A stretch of 54,021 nucleotides of DNA from Streptococcus castoreus DSM 17536 (lineage in GTDB: Bacteria; Bacillota; Bacilli; Lactobacillales; Streptococcaceae). Below the pieces are notes generated by a model, which saw only the letters and a program-made list of their open reading frames with translations, made no database searches and was not told where the DNA came from. The position numbers and the translations under genes were made by a program. The stretch's first letter is position 1, and every line of letters starts with the position of its first letter. Below, piece after piece: positions 8,996 through 17,287 of the stretch. The DNA is taken from the NCBI RefSeq assembly GCF_000425025.1, contig NZ_AUKZ01000011.1, forward strand, positions 1 through 54,021, read 5' to 3'.

Positions 8996-9320
8996 GAAAT
9001 ATCAGATTATCTATGCTCCTGATGTTTTAGAGAAGCTAAAAGAAATTCGTGATTATATTTCTCAAAACTATTCCTCAACATCAGGTCAGCGTAAAATGGA
9101 GCAAATCATTAATGACATAGAAAAACTTGAAGTTTTCCCAGAAGTTGGTTTTGATGCCGATGAAAAATATGGCTCAAAAATCAGCAATTATCACAGTACT
9201 AGAGGTTACACCTTAAGTAAAGATTATATTGTCCTATACCATATCGAGGAGGAAGAGAATAGGGTTGTTATTGATTACTTGCTTCCTACTCGAAGCGACT
9301 ATATGAAATTGTTTAAATAG
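8985..9320 (+). CDS. RelE/ParE-superfamily toxin
   Basis: A 111-residue protein starting with TTG inside the antitoxin gene. IIYAPDVLEKLKEIRDYISQNY is the N-terminal helix of ParE/RelE toxins, and DYIVLYHIEEEENRVVIDYLLPTRSDYMKLFK is the C-terminal strand pair with a conserved Arg. The family either cleaves ribosome-bound mRNA (RelE) or poisons gyrase (ParE); the sequence alone does not decide. It probably stabilises IME1 in the array. Confidence 0.82.
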   Translation: MDYKKYQIIYAPDVLEKLKEIRDYISQNYSSTSGQRKMEQIINDIEKLEVFPEVGFDADEKYGSKISNYHSTRGYTLSKDYIVLYHIEEEENRVVIDYLLPTRSDYMKLFK

Positions 9321-9333
9321 CAATCGAAAAGCA

Positions 9334-9356
9334 TTAGCAGACTGCTAAGGTTTTTT
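9334..9356 (+). terminator. Terminator after toxin gene
   Basis: TTAGCAG (9334-9340), one base, CTGCTAA (9342-9348), then GG and six T. A clear intrinsic terminator directly after the toxin stop. Confidence 0.75.
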
Positions 9357-9671
9357 GGAGATTACAAATTACCTAGGAGCAAAATTAGTTCGGGCTGTTT
9401 AGTAGATATTCCACAAGGCAGAGCCGACCCTGTATTGACAAACAATACCTTTGAGAAAACTGTTACCAGTCAATCAACTATCTCCTAAAGTAAAAGCTGA
9501 GAACCCCGTCGGGGATTTACCTGAGAAAACTCAGGAGACAACACCTCTACCTAATACCTTTGAAAAGCATTTTTTGAATGAATTGTCACCAATTCAAACT
9601 CAGTCTCAGCCTGTTTTCTAAACTATCACTTTTTATTATCTTTTGCAAGTCTTTTATATATATTTATGCGT
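9357..9671. other. Spacer with decayed coding fragment
   Basis: On the plus strand 9400-9621 reads as protein-like pieces (VDIPQGRADPVLTNNTFEKT and EKTQETTPLPNTFEKHF) in one broken frame ending in TAA at about 9621. The repeated NTFEK suggests the tail of a larger protein. I cannot identify it. A CCCCGTCGGGG hairpin lies inside. Confidence 0.4.
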
Positions 9672-10088
9672 TCAATAGGCAACATGGTATCTATGTCTGT
9701 GATAGATGGTGTAACGTGTGTCAGGATTGGAAATATCAGCAATAAACTTTCTATATCCCTCAACAAAATCTCTTTTGTCAGTCGGCAAAATATCTATTAT
9801 CATCTTTGTTCTATCCTCTGGGTGGAGGTCATATCCAAATCTGATATTGTAACTGACCAACTCATTCTTTATACGATAAAGCTGTAAGTTATTATCATAA
9901 AATTCATTGAATTCTGGTACTGCAAACAACGATTTATCAATTTGTAGATTATCCGGTGCATCAGTATGCGAATACGTCCAAGAAAGTAAAAACAAGAGGT
10001 TTTCACCTGTATATACAGGCTCCAGTCCACCCATGTCTCTTTTTGATAGGTTATAGTCAAAATAATAAGCGATTTTTTTATCTGTCAT
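9672..10088 (-). CDS. Hypothetical protein
   Basis: A 138-residue protein of unknown family. The start at 10088 is supported by AAGGAG eight bases upstream. It is soluble, rich in Tyr and Asp, with no membrane segment; the C-terminus ends in a His/Tyr-rich tail. It lies downstream of the broken relaxase gene on the same strand, separated by a 53-nt inverted repeat. It may be IME cargo or a mobilization accessory gene. Confidence 0.55.
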   Translation of the reverse strand: MTDKKIAYYFDYNLSKRDMGGLEPVYTGENLLFLLSWTYSHTDAPDNLQIDKSLFAVPEFNEFYDNNLQLYRIKNELVSYNIRFGYDLHPEDRTKMIIDILPTDKRDFVEGYRKFIADISNPDTRYTIYHRHRYHVAY

Positions 10089-10126
10089 TTTAGTTTCTCC
10101 TTGTATTTTAAAATTTATTCCATGGT

Positions 10127-10179
10127 TCTCTTGACAACAAGAAACCTGGTCTTTTTTAGCCTAGCTTGTTATCAAGAGA
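10127..10179. repeat. Long inverted repeat 3' of mobV
   Basis: TCTCTTGACAACAAG (10127-10141) pairs with CTTGTTATCAAGAGA (10165-10179) with one mismatch. The loop contains CTTTTTT. It lies between the mobV stop and the next gene and may act as a terminator. Confidence 0.6.
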
Positions 10180-10199
10180 CTTTCACGGCATAAAAGTGG

Positions 10200-11454
10200 C
10201 TAACTATTATCAACCATCTTCTTAACTTGTCTGATTGCTGTTTTAGCTAACCCAACAGGATTTATGGTGTTTATGATTGACAGTGTTTCTTTATAAACCT
10301 GTTTAGGCATAAAATCTTTAGCTTTTTCTTTCCAAACAGAAAGTCTTTCATTCAGAATTTTCACTTGTTCATCAAGCTTTTTCACTTTGTCCTTTAATTT
10401 TCTGTTTTCTTGACTTAGTTTGATATTTTCATCAGCCGTCTTACGGTGATTGAGTAGTTCTCTAGAAATGTGGTTGTTCTGCGACTGGGCTTTAACCAAG
10501 TCTCTTTTCAACTCAGCACTACTAGATGCATGTTTCGAAGCAGTTTGAAATAGTCTATTATAGGTTTCCTTATCCATCTTCAATTTGCCATCAAAGGGTT
10601 GTTTTACCAAATCTTCTTTTTGAATTCTATCAAGTTGTAATAGTTCAATGTCTTTTATGTCTTCAATACTTTCAGCTAGTGGCTGTTTCTCTAATTCATA
10701 CTGCTTCAAATCGCCAACAGCATCCCATTCTTTCGCTTCTAATTCTTTAAGCCTACTTTCTTTGTCAGCTATTATATCGTTAACATTAGAAATCTTATCA
10801 TCAAGTGCTTTCAATTCTTCGTTTTTATCAGCTAGTTTTTATCAGCATTGTTCAATAAGCGTTCTTTTTCTTTATATTCAGCAGTTTCCAAATGTTTTTT
10901 CTTACTACCTATTTCACCACGTTGTAGGGTAAAACCATGTTCATTAAGGTATTTGGGAAGTTCATCTTGAATTGCTACAAGTTTCTCTTTATTTCCAAGC
11001 AGTGCTTTTGAACTTAACTTACCATTTTTCATAGGCACGATACCTAAATGCATATGCGGAGTACTTTCATCAAGATGAACTCTAGCGTAAGCAATATTAG
11101 TATCACCATATTTTTCAGCAAAATAATCTTTGGCTGTTTCAAAAAAAAAACTCTAGTCTGTTTCTCATCTAACGACTCAAAAAACGTTTTATCTGAAGTA
11201 ATAATCCATTCGTTACAGAGTATAGCATCTTTACGGATTCCGCGAGTAGATAGGCGATTTTCATCAATATGCTCCTTTATTTGTTTGTGATAATTTTGTG
11301 AGCGGTCACGATTTGTCAATTCATAATTAAGGTGAGATTTCTCAACGTCAATTTCTTTGTTTGAGTGATTTTTAAAAACACGTTCATTATAATTATAAAT
11401 AGCAGTCAACTGACCTGACTTATACTTAGCCATTCTAGCAACAACGTAACTCAT
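10200..11454 (-). pseudogene. MobV (Pre/Mob) relaxase, two frameshifts
   Basis: The N-terminal part MSYVVARMAKYKSGQLTAIY, then NYELTNRDRSQNY and HVDESTPHMH-like text (here HLDESTPHMHLG), is the MobV relaxase of the pMV158 type, with the metal-binding HxDExxPHxH. The C-terminal 200 residues are coiled coil. The frame is lost twice. One break is at a run of ten A at 11141-11150. The other is at about 10815-10845, where a 14-nt block containing GCTGATAAAAAC is duplicated. Repairing both gives one continuous relaxase of about 410 residues. As read, no functional relaxase is made. Confidence 0.88.
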
Positions 11455-11560
11455 TTTTCAGTTTTCCTTTCTCGGCTCAAAAGGTCGCCGAGATGGTGGA
11501 GGTCATTGCCACCATGAATAAGCAACCTATTATCTGGATTTCTTCTTAAGAGATCTGCAG

Positions 11561-11600
11561 CACTTCCATGTAAAGTGTAATAACGCACTACACTTTACTC
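11561..11600 (-). other. oriT of MobV type
   Basis: On the minus strand this reads TAAAGTGTAGTGCGTTATTA followed by CACTTTACATGGAAGTG. It closely matches the pMV158-family oriT (TAAAGTATAGTG-G-TTATACTTTACATGG) as I remember it. The inverted repeat arms are 11571-11579 and 11589-11597, and the nick would fall at GCG/TTA. It lies about 110 nt upstream of the mobV start, as in MobV plasmids. It looks functional even though the adjacent relaxase is broken. Confidence 0.85.
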
Positions 11601-11669
11601 CGTAAATGTGCGTTCTCCGACGGGTCTTGCAGACAGCTCTTCGCTCCGAACACAGGAACGACTTCGAAC

Positions 11670-11785
11670 CACCTCTCGAGCCACAAGAGGAGTTTCGATT
11701 ATACTCGCCTATGCGAGTAGGGCACTTCATCAGTGCCCCAAATCGGACGCTTCGCATTGTCCGACAATTGCCATCAGAAGATGGC
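11670..11785. repeat. Run of five short hairpins
   Basis: Five consecutive perfect stems: CCTCT/AGAGG (11672-11690), ACTCGC/GCGAGT (11703-11718), GGGCACT/AGTGCCC (11720-11738), TCGGAC/GTCCGA (11743-11764), GCCATC/GATGGC (11770-11785). The segment is GC-richer than its neighbours and has no gene. It sits beside oriT and the rep genes, so a single-strand initiation origin (sso) for rolling-circle replication is a reasonable guess. Confidence 0.6.
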
Positions 11786-12175
11786 GAACCCCATAGCAAT
11801 AATAAAGCCTATCAATACTAATCCTAGAGCAATCATAAAATACAATCTCTGTCTTTCTAGACTATCAGCATAAGCAGACCATGCTTCTATATTTCTTTGG
11901 TAACTAGCTCTATGGGCTTTCAACAACTTTAATTTCTGATTTAATTTGCCCATACTTGCTCTAGCTTCCTCTAATTCTTTTTCCAGTTTAATGACATCAT
12001 CTTCAAAATGATAATCTTTAAGTATCTTAATGCCTATCAAATCAAGATTTTCAACCTTTTGGTTGTCTCGGTATAAATGACCTTTCAACCTGTCTCTATC
12101 TTTTGGAGAACGTATCCGTTTATAGATAGACTGACTACTCACTCCCTGACTATCAGCATAATCTTTTATTCTCAT
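11774..12175 (-). CDS. DNA-binding membrane-anchored accessory protein
   Basis: The ATG at 12175 has GAGG six bases upstream and gives 133 residues; a TTG at 12217 would add 14. The N-terminus MRIKDYADSQGVSSQSIYKRI is a helix-turn-helix. A coiled coil (about 60-100, EKELEEARASMGKLNQKLK) follows, then a C-terminal membrane helix (RLYFMIALGLVLIGFIIAMG). It is directly downstream of rep and probably co-transcribed. The layout resembles DUF536-like plasmid proteins that accompany Rep. Anchoring replicating DNA to the membrane is my inference. Confidence 0.6.
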   Translation of the reverse strand: MRIKDYADSQGVSSQSIYKRIRSPKDRDRLKGHLYRDNQKVENLDLIGIKILKDYHFEDDVIKLEKELEEARASMGKLNQKLKLLKAHRASYQRNIEAWSAYADSLERQRLYFMIALGLVLIGFIIAMGFAIF

Positions 12176-12210
12176 TTTTGACCTCGTAACTTCTTGATAA
12201 TACTGAATTT

Positions 12211-13086
12211 TCAACAAAAGGGTTGAAAGCTATTTTTGTCTATCCTACCCCCATAATAAGCAAGCTGATTTTCTAGTCTTGGTCGCTCATGTTTCAGCAA
12301 GCCTTTCAGCAAACCTAAATAATCAGTACCTGACGTTTGATAGGTTTCTAAAATCTTTTTGTATTTTGCTCTTGTGTTTCTGTGTAGCCGCTTCCAGATA
12401 TTTTTATCTCGTGTAAGAGTTACAAGATAAATCTGAGTTTCAACAGGTAAGCCTTCAAATTTGAATGGTTTAAAAACAACAGTATTGATAACGTCGAATA
12501 TTTCCTCGACTGAACGACTTCTTAACTGAAATTCCAAGCGCCACCAGTTCTGAAACTGACTAGCAAATTCCTTGTCTTTGTCAGTTCCATTTTCCAGTTG
12601 CTCTTTTTTCTTGTTATACAGCCTAACCTGTTTTTCTGAACGAGAAGCGCCTAGGTACTTTGTTTCTAGCTTTCCAGTATCTGAGCGAAATTCTTTGGTC
12701 ACAGTGGGGCGTCCCTTTTTCTCTAGCACAAACTCACTACAATCAACCTCAAACAAATCAAAAGCTAAATCGACACGAGATATTGAAATATCTTCAAGAT
12801 ATGGTATAATAGTGTCTATAATTTCAGTATCTACTGAACGGAGTTTATTGGGATTGAACTCCAGTCGGAAAGGGCGAGCGTTAAAGGCTTGTCCTTTTAT
12901 TTTGTCATATTCCATGTGGAGCACAACTTGACCTCCATCCTTTGTACAGGCTCTGAACATATCAGTCATAGCAGTTTGAATAGTGATAGCTGTATGACTC
13001 TCAACTAGTTTCTTTAAGTTAAGGAGCTTTCGTGTCTTGATATAAGCTGTCATTGTAATGTTATCCAAGCTAACTTTTATATCCAA
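12211..13086 (-). CDS. Rolling-circle replication initiator (Rep_trans family)
   Basis: 291 residues. RPFRLEFNPNKL, then ISRVDLAFDLF and KQVRLYNKKKEQ are hallmarks of the Rep_trans/MobT-like initiators, with the Tyr in RLYNKK as candidate nucleophile, and WWRLEFQLR follows. It would nick a double-strand origin, probably in the hairpin region at 13115-13196 just upstream, and let the excised IME replicate. The C-terminus is short and ends FQPFC. It is related in fold but not closely in sequence to the ICE MobT at 41583. Confidence 0.8.
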   Translation of the reverse strand: MDIKVSLDNITMTAYIKTRKLLNLKKLVESHTAITIQTAMTDMFRACTKDGGQVVLHMEYDKIKGQAFNARPFRLEFNPNKLRSVDTEIIDTIIPYLEDISISRVDLAFDLFEVDCSEFVLEKKGRPTVTKEFRSDTGKLETKYLGASRSEKQVRLYNKKKEQLENGTDKDKEFASQFQNWWRLEFQLRSRSVEEIFDVINTVVFKPFKFEGLPVETQIYLVTLTRDKNIWKRLHRNTRAKYKKILETYQTSGTDYLGLLKGLLKHERPRLENQLAYYGGRIDKNSFQPFC

Positions 13087-13099
13087 AAAGAACTCCTTT

Positions 13100-13374
13100 C
13101 TTTGATGGTCGCCTATCGGCGCCGATTTTTTTGACTACGCAAAGGCTTACGTAAAATGACATTCTCGGGGGAGCAACCCCGAGCCGACTTCGTCGGACCA
13201 TTTTCATTTTGCTCCAGCCAAACTTGCCAAAAAACGGGTGTAGTAAATGCACATAGCGGCTGTTAGGGCGCCCTGTTATAAATTTTTCGCAACCCCTAAA
13301 AATCCGACTCCCAAAATATATTTTCACAAAATTTTCACATCTGTTTTCATAAATGTTTTTGACTAGAAATTTTG
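13100..13374. repeat. Hairpin-rich intergenic region, candidate replication origin
   Basis: The segment contains ATCGGC/GCCGAT followed by eight T (13115-13133, a terminator on the plus strand), the palindrome TTACGTAA (13147-13154), CTCGGGG/CCCCGAG (13164-13183) and CCGAC/GTCGG (13184-13196). It lies directly upstream of rep, the usual place for a double-strand origin. Apparent reading frames across it have no family resemblance. Confidence 0.55.
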
Positions 13375-14004
13375 TCAATCCAACACAGATTTTTTGAAAA
13401 AGTCTTCTCGGTCAACCAAAAATAACTTGAGGATTTTTTCGATAATGTCATCAGGCGGGACCTGTTTATTTTTCTTGTAGCTAAAGAAACGGTCTTTAGC
13501 TTTTTTGTTTTCTCCTAAATCATCAGACACGTCAGCAAACAACAACTCATTCAATTCGAACCAACGTAGCTCTGATTGCTTACGGAACAATTCAAAGTTT
13601 TTCCAGAATAGACGTCCCTCATCTAACTGCTCCATCTTCCTCATCAGCTGAATTCTTTCAATTTTCCGATATTCTTTTAGCAAGAGTACCATCACATAGT
13701 CAGGGGACATGTTCGAATAAATAACCTCATCTGTCACAACAATGGGAAGCTTCAGGGTGCTATTGACATCTTTTAAAATCTTTCGAACAAATTGACTAAG
13801 GGTAATTTGTGTATTCAGCTTGTATTTCAACATCTTAGTGCTTAGTAATTCAAATATATCGGTCGACCTGAATAGCCATTCCATCAGTGTTTTAGCATCT
13901 ATATCTTTACTTGAGAATGCTTGATAGTCAATCTGATAGCTATCCAATCGCGACTGAATAGCTTGGTTAAGTGTTGTATCTTTTCCAAAATAAATCTTTA
14001 TCAT
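13375..14004 (-). CDS. Spx/ArsC-fold protein lacking the CxxC
   Basis: 209 residues. The first ~115 align by eye with Spx: MIKIYFG..., SYQIDYQAFSSKDI, STDIFELLSTK, STLKLPIVVTDEVI and YRKIERIQLMRKM match the order of Spx landmarks (IDY.E.NI, DI.S.RSK, LRRPII.D, R.FQLR.A). The two redox cysteines are replaced (residues 10-13 are TTLN). About 90 extra C-terminal residues follow. It lies immediately downstream of a RepA-like pseudogene. Spx binds RNA polymerase alpha; whether this variant does is unknown. The family call is my reading of spaced motifs. Confidence 0.55.
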   Translation of the reverse strand: MIKIYFGKDTTLNQAIQSRLDSYQIDYQAFSSKDIDAKTLMEWLFRSTDIFELLSTKMLKYKLNTQITLSQFVRKILKDVNSTLKLPIVVTDEVIYSNMSPDYVMVLLLKEYRKIERIQLMRKMEQLDEGRLFWKNFELFRKQSELRWFELNELLFADVSDDLGENKKAKDRFFSYKKNKQVPPDDIIEKILKLFLVDREDFFKKSVLD

Positions 14005-14007
14005 TGC

Positions 14008-14326
14008 TTATACCTCGTTGATATAGGTTTTGTAAGGCAAAGAGTAGCCATAAAAAACGTCTACCCTTTCTCGTTCAATCAAATTAACTTCTTCCAATCG
14101 TCGCATAATCTCTACCATTGCGCTTCTACTGCAAGAAAACATTTTAGCTAATTCAGTCAGTTTAAAATTTAGATAGATACTCCCATCAACATCTATCCAA
14201 CCTTTTTCAAGTGCTTCTATCTTTCAAAACAGAATAGACCAAAATATCTTTAGCAGATAGACTACTGTAAAACTCGTCTTGCAATAAAACTTTGGGAATT
14301 AAGTAGTTTTCGTTATCATAGTCCAT
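14008..14326 (-). pseudogene. RepA_N-like replication protein, frameshifted
   Basis: The ATG at 14326 opens MDYDNENYLIPKVLLQDEFY with LSAKDILVYSVLKDR. The frame breaks at about 14214-14226 and resumes as ALEKGWIDVDGSIYLNFKL, then LAKMFSCSRSAMVEIMRRLE, ending at 14008. This is the RepA_N (PF06970-type) winged-helix initiator N-terminal domain in a short form. One indel disables it. It sits between the HTH gene and the Spx-like gene with tight spacing. Confidence 0.65.
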
Positions 14327-14331
14327 AGCTC

Positions 14332-14610
14332 TTACCTCTCAAATTGTTGTAGCCATTGAGCGACTTTGTGCTTATCATACAAGGTCACACCATCAATCAC
14401 CATGTGGGGCATGCCTTCCTTCTGCCATTTGACAATGGTTGTCGTTGAGACATCCAGCCAACGGCACAAGCCAGCCATACGAACCATAGGCTTATAAAGT
14501 TCCTTATCCTCAAGGGCTTTTTCTATTGCCTTTTGGAGCATGTTATCATAACGGGCGAGTAACTTCTTTTCAGTTACTTTTGGAAGTTGAATTGTAAATC
14601 CTTCTGTCAT
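14332..14610 (-). CDS. Small HTH protein (excisionase/DUF771-like)
   Basis: 92 residues. CRWLDVSTTTIVKWQKEGMP and VTLYDKHKVAQWLQQFE form a MerR/excisionase-type helix-turn-helix with wing. A close paralogue is at 26032-26316 in IME2 in the same context, first gene or nearly so of the leftward operon. It may be the IME excisionase or a replication accessory factor. The start ATG follows GGAGAACCCGCAG with moderate spacing. Confidence 0.7.
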   Translation of the reverse strand: MTEGFTIQLPKVTEKKLLARYDNMLQKAIEKALEDKELYKPMVRMAGLCRWLDVSTTTIVKWQKEGMPHMVIDGVTLYDKHKVAQWLQQFER

Positions 14611-14742
14611 CTGCGGGTTCTCCTTTTGGTTAAAATCGTTTTTAAACTGTTTTCACTACCTATTTTCTGGGAATGGCTCAATCTAAAATAGTTCCATAGG
14701 GTAAAAATATACCTGTCTAGTATTTCAGACAGAGAGACACTC

Positions 14743-15039
14743 CTATTTTTCAAGGCTGGTTCTTGCCTGTTTCATACGTTCAGCAAGTTCTTGACATTGT
14801 TCTTCTGTCATTTTGCGTTTTTTCTTAGGAAATACGTTGATTGAAAAATCCTCACCAATCTTCATAATGGCATTGAGCCAAATCATTCTGCCTTCTTCCT
14901 CAGCGTTCAACACTTCATAGGCTTCAGGAAGTTTTAGCACTTTTTGAATGTGTGGAGAATAATTTGTTTCAATCGTCCATTGTTTATCCAGTGCATCAAA
15001 TCGGACAAATGTCTCTTGTTCTTCTAGTGTGTAAGCCAT
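14743..15039 (-). CDS. Hypothetical IME protein
   Basis: A 98-residue soluble protein with a basic patch (FPKKKRKMTEEQCQELAERM) and a C-terminal helix. I recognise no family. It opens the leftward operon, with AAAGGGG before the ATG, and lies beside one copy of the 26-bp IME motif, divergent from xre. A hairpin CTGTCT/AGACAG (about 14715-14734) separates it from the next gene. Confidence 0.55.
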   Translation of the reverse strand: MAYTLEEQETFVRFDALDKQWTIETNYSPHIQKVLKLPEAYEVLNAEEEGRMIWLNAIMKIGEDFSINVFPKKKRKMTEEQCQELAERMKQARTSLEK

Positions 15040-15046
15040 AACTGAC

Positions 15047-15077
15047 CCCTTTCTTTATTTTATAAACTCCGAAAAAG
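15047..15077 (-). repeat. IME 26-bp motif, copy 2 of IME1
   Basis: TATAAACTCCGAAAAAG with TTCTTTATTT before it. It lies just upstream of the leftward operon's first gene. A direct repeat of it is at 15680-15707 on the other side of xre. Confidence 0.65.
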
Positions 15078-15192
15078 TTATTTTGTAACTATTTTTTAAA
15101 ATTAAAAAATAACTTACGTCAAGAAAAAGTTAAATTTTGATTATTTGTGATATAATGCTTTATATAAAACAATAAAAGTCAGGGGGGTAATA

Positions 15193-15669
15193 ATGTACAA
15201 TAGACTAAAAGAACTACGAAAAGACAAAGGGTTAACTCAGGCTGATCTAGCTAAAGTCATCAATACTAATCAATCTCAATATGGAAAATATGAAAACGGA
15301 AAAACTAGTCTTAGCATAGAAAATTCTAAAATATTAGCTGATTTTTTCGGTGTATCTATCCCTTACTTACTAGGATTTGATAACAATTCAAAAATAGCAA
15401 ATTCAACAAACAAAGATACAAATTTATTAAGTTTTTTTGAACAAGTCAAAAAGGATATGGGACAAGATTATTTTACTACTCTTGAAACTCTTGAAAAAGT
15501 TAGCAAAAAAACTCTTTTCAACTCTCCCATACGTGACAGACTTGAGGAAATTAAGCAAGAAAAAATCAAGCTTAACCAGAAAATTGATGAGCTTGAAGCA
15601 GAAGCTAAAAATCTTCGAAAAACTCTTGATAAAGAAGTAAAAGAGAGATTAGAACTTTTAAAAAAATAA
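15193..15669 (+). CDS. Xre-family repressor (cI-like)
   Basis: 158 residues. The N-terminal HTH is MYNRLKELRKDKGLTQADLA with INTNQSQYGKYENGKTSLS, and VSIPYLLGFD is typical of Xre regulators. The C-terminal part is coiled coil (DELEAEAKNLRKTLDKEV) rather than a peptidase or phage-repressor domain. A strong GGGGG RBS and an extended -10 (TGTGATATAAT, about 15146-15156) precede it. Divergent from the rep/mob operon and upstream of int, it probably represses one or both. Confidence 0.8.
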   Translation: MYNRLKELRKDKGLTQADLAKVINTNQSQYGKYENGKTSLSIENSKILADFFGVSIPYLLGFDNNSKIANSTNKDTNLLSFFEQVKKDMGQDYFTTLETLEKVSKKTLFNSPIRDRLEEIKQEKIKLNQKIDELEAEAKNLRKTLDKEVKERLELLKK

Positions 15670-15679
15670 TAGACAACGT

Positions 15680-15707
15680 CATTTCTTTATTTTATAAGCT
15701 TCGAAAC
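15680..15707 (-). repeat. IME 26-bp motif, copy 3 of IME1
   Basis: TTCTTTATTTTATAAGCTTC continuing to GAAAC, between xre and int. Its complement matches the left-end copy at 8595-8620 in nearly every position. Confidence 0.65.
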
Positions 15708-15733
15708 CTTAAAAAAATAAAAGAGAAATGACA

Positions 15734-16888
15734 ATGTCCATTCACAAATACCCAAGTAAAAAAGCCAAAAATGGCTATTTGTATTTAGTCAAGGTCTATA
15801 TGACTAGAGACGGTCAACGTGCAGACCATATCAAACGTGGCTTTCGTACTCGAAAGGAAGCCAAAGACTACGAAGCTAGACTCATTTATCTTAAAGTTTC
15901 AGGAAAGTTGGAAGAGTTCATCAAGCCAACTCATAAAACTTATAACGAGATATTCGAGAAATGGTATCAAGCCTATCAAGATACGGTAGAACCGACAACG
16001 GCTTCACGTACTCTTGATATGTTTAGACTTCACATTCTGCCAGTCATGGGAGAACTCCCCATCAACAGCATCTCTCCCCTAGACTGCCAAAACTTCATCA
16101 CAGATAAGGCAAAGACTTTTAAGAATATCAAGCAAGTCAAGTCATACACTGGGAAGGTCTTTGATTTTGCGCTTAAGATGAAATTGCTTAAGCATAACCC
16201 CATGGCAGAAATTATCATGCCAAAGCGGAAAAAGACACGGATAGAAAACTATTGGACGGTTCAGGAATTACAAGAATTCCTAGCCATTGTCCTTCAGGAA
16301 GAGCCTTACAAACACTATGCTTTATTCAGACTACTAGCCTACAGTGGCTTAAGGAAAGGCGAGCTATACGCTCTTAAATAGGCTGATATAGGCTTTCAGA
16401 GTGAGACACTAAGCGTTAATAAGAGCCTAGGACGATTAGACGGTCATACAATCGAAAAAGGCACTAAAAATGATTTCTCCGTAAGAAAGATTAAGCTAGA
16501 TAGCGAAACTATTTCTATTCTGCAAGAATGGAAAGCAAACTGCCAAAAAGAAAAGGCTCAACTAGCAGTTGCACCTCTTTCTATCGAGCAAGATTTTATT
16601 TTTACTTACTGCACACGGTCAGGCTCAATAGAGCCACTGCATGCAGACTATATCAACAATGTACTTTCAAGGATTATTCGAAAACATGGCTTAAGAAAAA
16701 TCAGTCCTCACGATTTTAGACATACTCATGCTACCTTGATGATTGAAATTGGAGTTGACCCAGTCAACACAGCCAAAAGACTAGGTCATGCAAGTAGTCA
16801 AATGACTTTAGACACCTATAGCCATTCAACAACTAACGGAGAAGATAAGTCCATCAAGCAATTTGCGGACTATCTTAAAGCTAAATAA
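15734..16888 (+). pseudogene. IME1 integrase with in-frame amber stop
   Basis: A 384-codon tyrosine recombinase frame with one defect: TAG at 16378-16380, where the IME2 integrase has Trp (GELYALRW). Before the stop are arm-binding, core-binding and the first catalytic Arg (SGLRKGELYAL). After it are HDFRHTHATL, RLGHASSQM and TYSH with the nucleophile Tyr, ending at 16888. All other landmarks are intact, so this is either a recent mutation, a sequencing error or a suppressible stop. The start at 15734 is chosen by match to the IME2 integrase; ATG 15728 is an alternative. Confidence 0.88.
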
Positions 16889-16921
16889 CAGTCAAAAAAG
16901 ATATAGAAGTTTTTCCAACAC

Positions 16922-16943
16922 GGTATCAAAAAAGGTATCAAAA
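16922..16943 (+). repeat. Tandem arm-type repeat, IME1 right end
   Basis: GGTATCAAAAAAGGTATCAA, matching the tandem at the IME1 left end (8567-8585). It lies 34 bp after the integrase stop and about 70 bp from the core. Confidence 0.65.
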
Positions 16944-16955
16944 GCAAAAAACGAC

Positions 16956-16987
16956 AAAAAAGCACCTTGTAAGAGACTTGCAAAATG
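16956..16987 (-). terminator. Imperfect terminator next to att
   Basis: On the minus strand, GCATTTTGCAAG and CTTACAAGGTGC form an imperfect stem followed by six T. It occupies the same place beside the S9 codons as the terminators at 8381, 28259 and 53795. Confidence 0.45.
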
Positions 16988-17011
16988 CTTGTAATCGTTG
17001 ATGTAAAGCCG

Positions 17012-17029
17012 TTCTTAACGTTTTGAGAA
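17012..17029. repeat. Attachment core, IME1 / IME2 junction
   Basis: TTCTTAACGTTTTGAGAA. The minus strand through 17055 reads GLKKARKASQFSKR and stop, so a longer piece of the S9 C-terminus is kept here than at 8436. Confidence 0.88.
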
Positions 17030-17167
17030 TTGACTTGCTTTACGTGCTTTCTTAAGACCTGGGTTTTTGTCTCATTTATCATTCTTTGATAAATGTCAGT
17101 AATACCAAGCACCTATTAGACACTTTATTCGTTTCTCATCACTTATAACCTATTATTTCAGACCAAG

Positions 17168-17189
17168 GGTTATCAAAAGGTTATCAAAA
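17168..17189 (+). repeat. Tandem arm-type repeat, IME2 left end
   Basis: GGTTATCAAAA occurs twice in a row. A single related GGTTATCAC is at 28235-28243 near the IME2 right end. Confidence 0.6.
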
Positions 17190-17192
17190 ATG

Positions 17193-17220
17193 AGTTTTCG
17201 GAGCTTATGTAATTGAGAAA
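17193..17220 (+). repeat. IME 26-bp motif, copy 1 of IME2
   Basis: Begins GTTTTCGGAGCTTATGTAAT. The exact 28-nt complement is at 26991-27018 upstream of the IME2 integrase. Confidence 0.75.
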
Positions 17221-17235
17221 AACAAATGTATTTAC

Positions 17236-17273
17236 TTTACTTTTTTGTAAGTTCATTTTATAATGTATATACA
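17236..17273 (+). promoter_or_regulatory. Promoter/operator of AbrB-Doc operon
   Basis: TTTACT (17236-17241), 17 nt, TATAAT (17259-17264). The palindrome TGTATATACA (17264-17273) overlaps the -10 end and is a likely antitoxin operator. Confidence 0.55.
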
Positions 17274-17287
17274 AAAGGAGTAGAGTC

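Noticed and set aside
11530..11821. Overlapping frames on both strands around oriT
   Set aside because: They arise from GC-rich palindromic sequence; Cys/Arg/Ser-rich translations show no family.
13070..13378. Minus-strand 102-codon frame
   Set aside because: It spans the hairpin-rich origin region and has atypical composition; no RBS.
16870..17112. Minus-strand frame across the attachment site
   Set aside because: It reads the S9 codons in the wrong frame; the correct frame gives the S9 C-terminus and stop.
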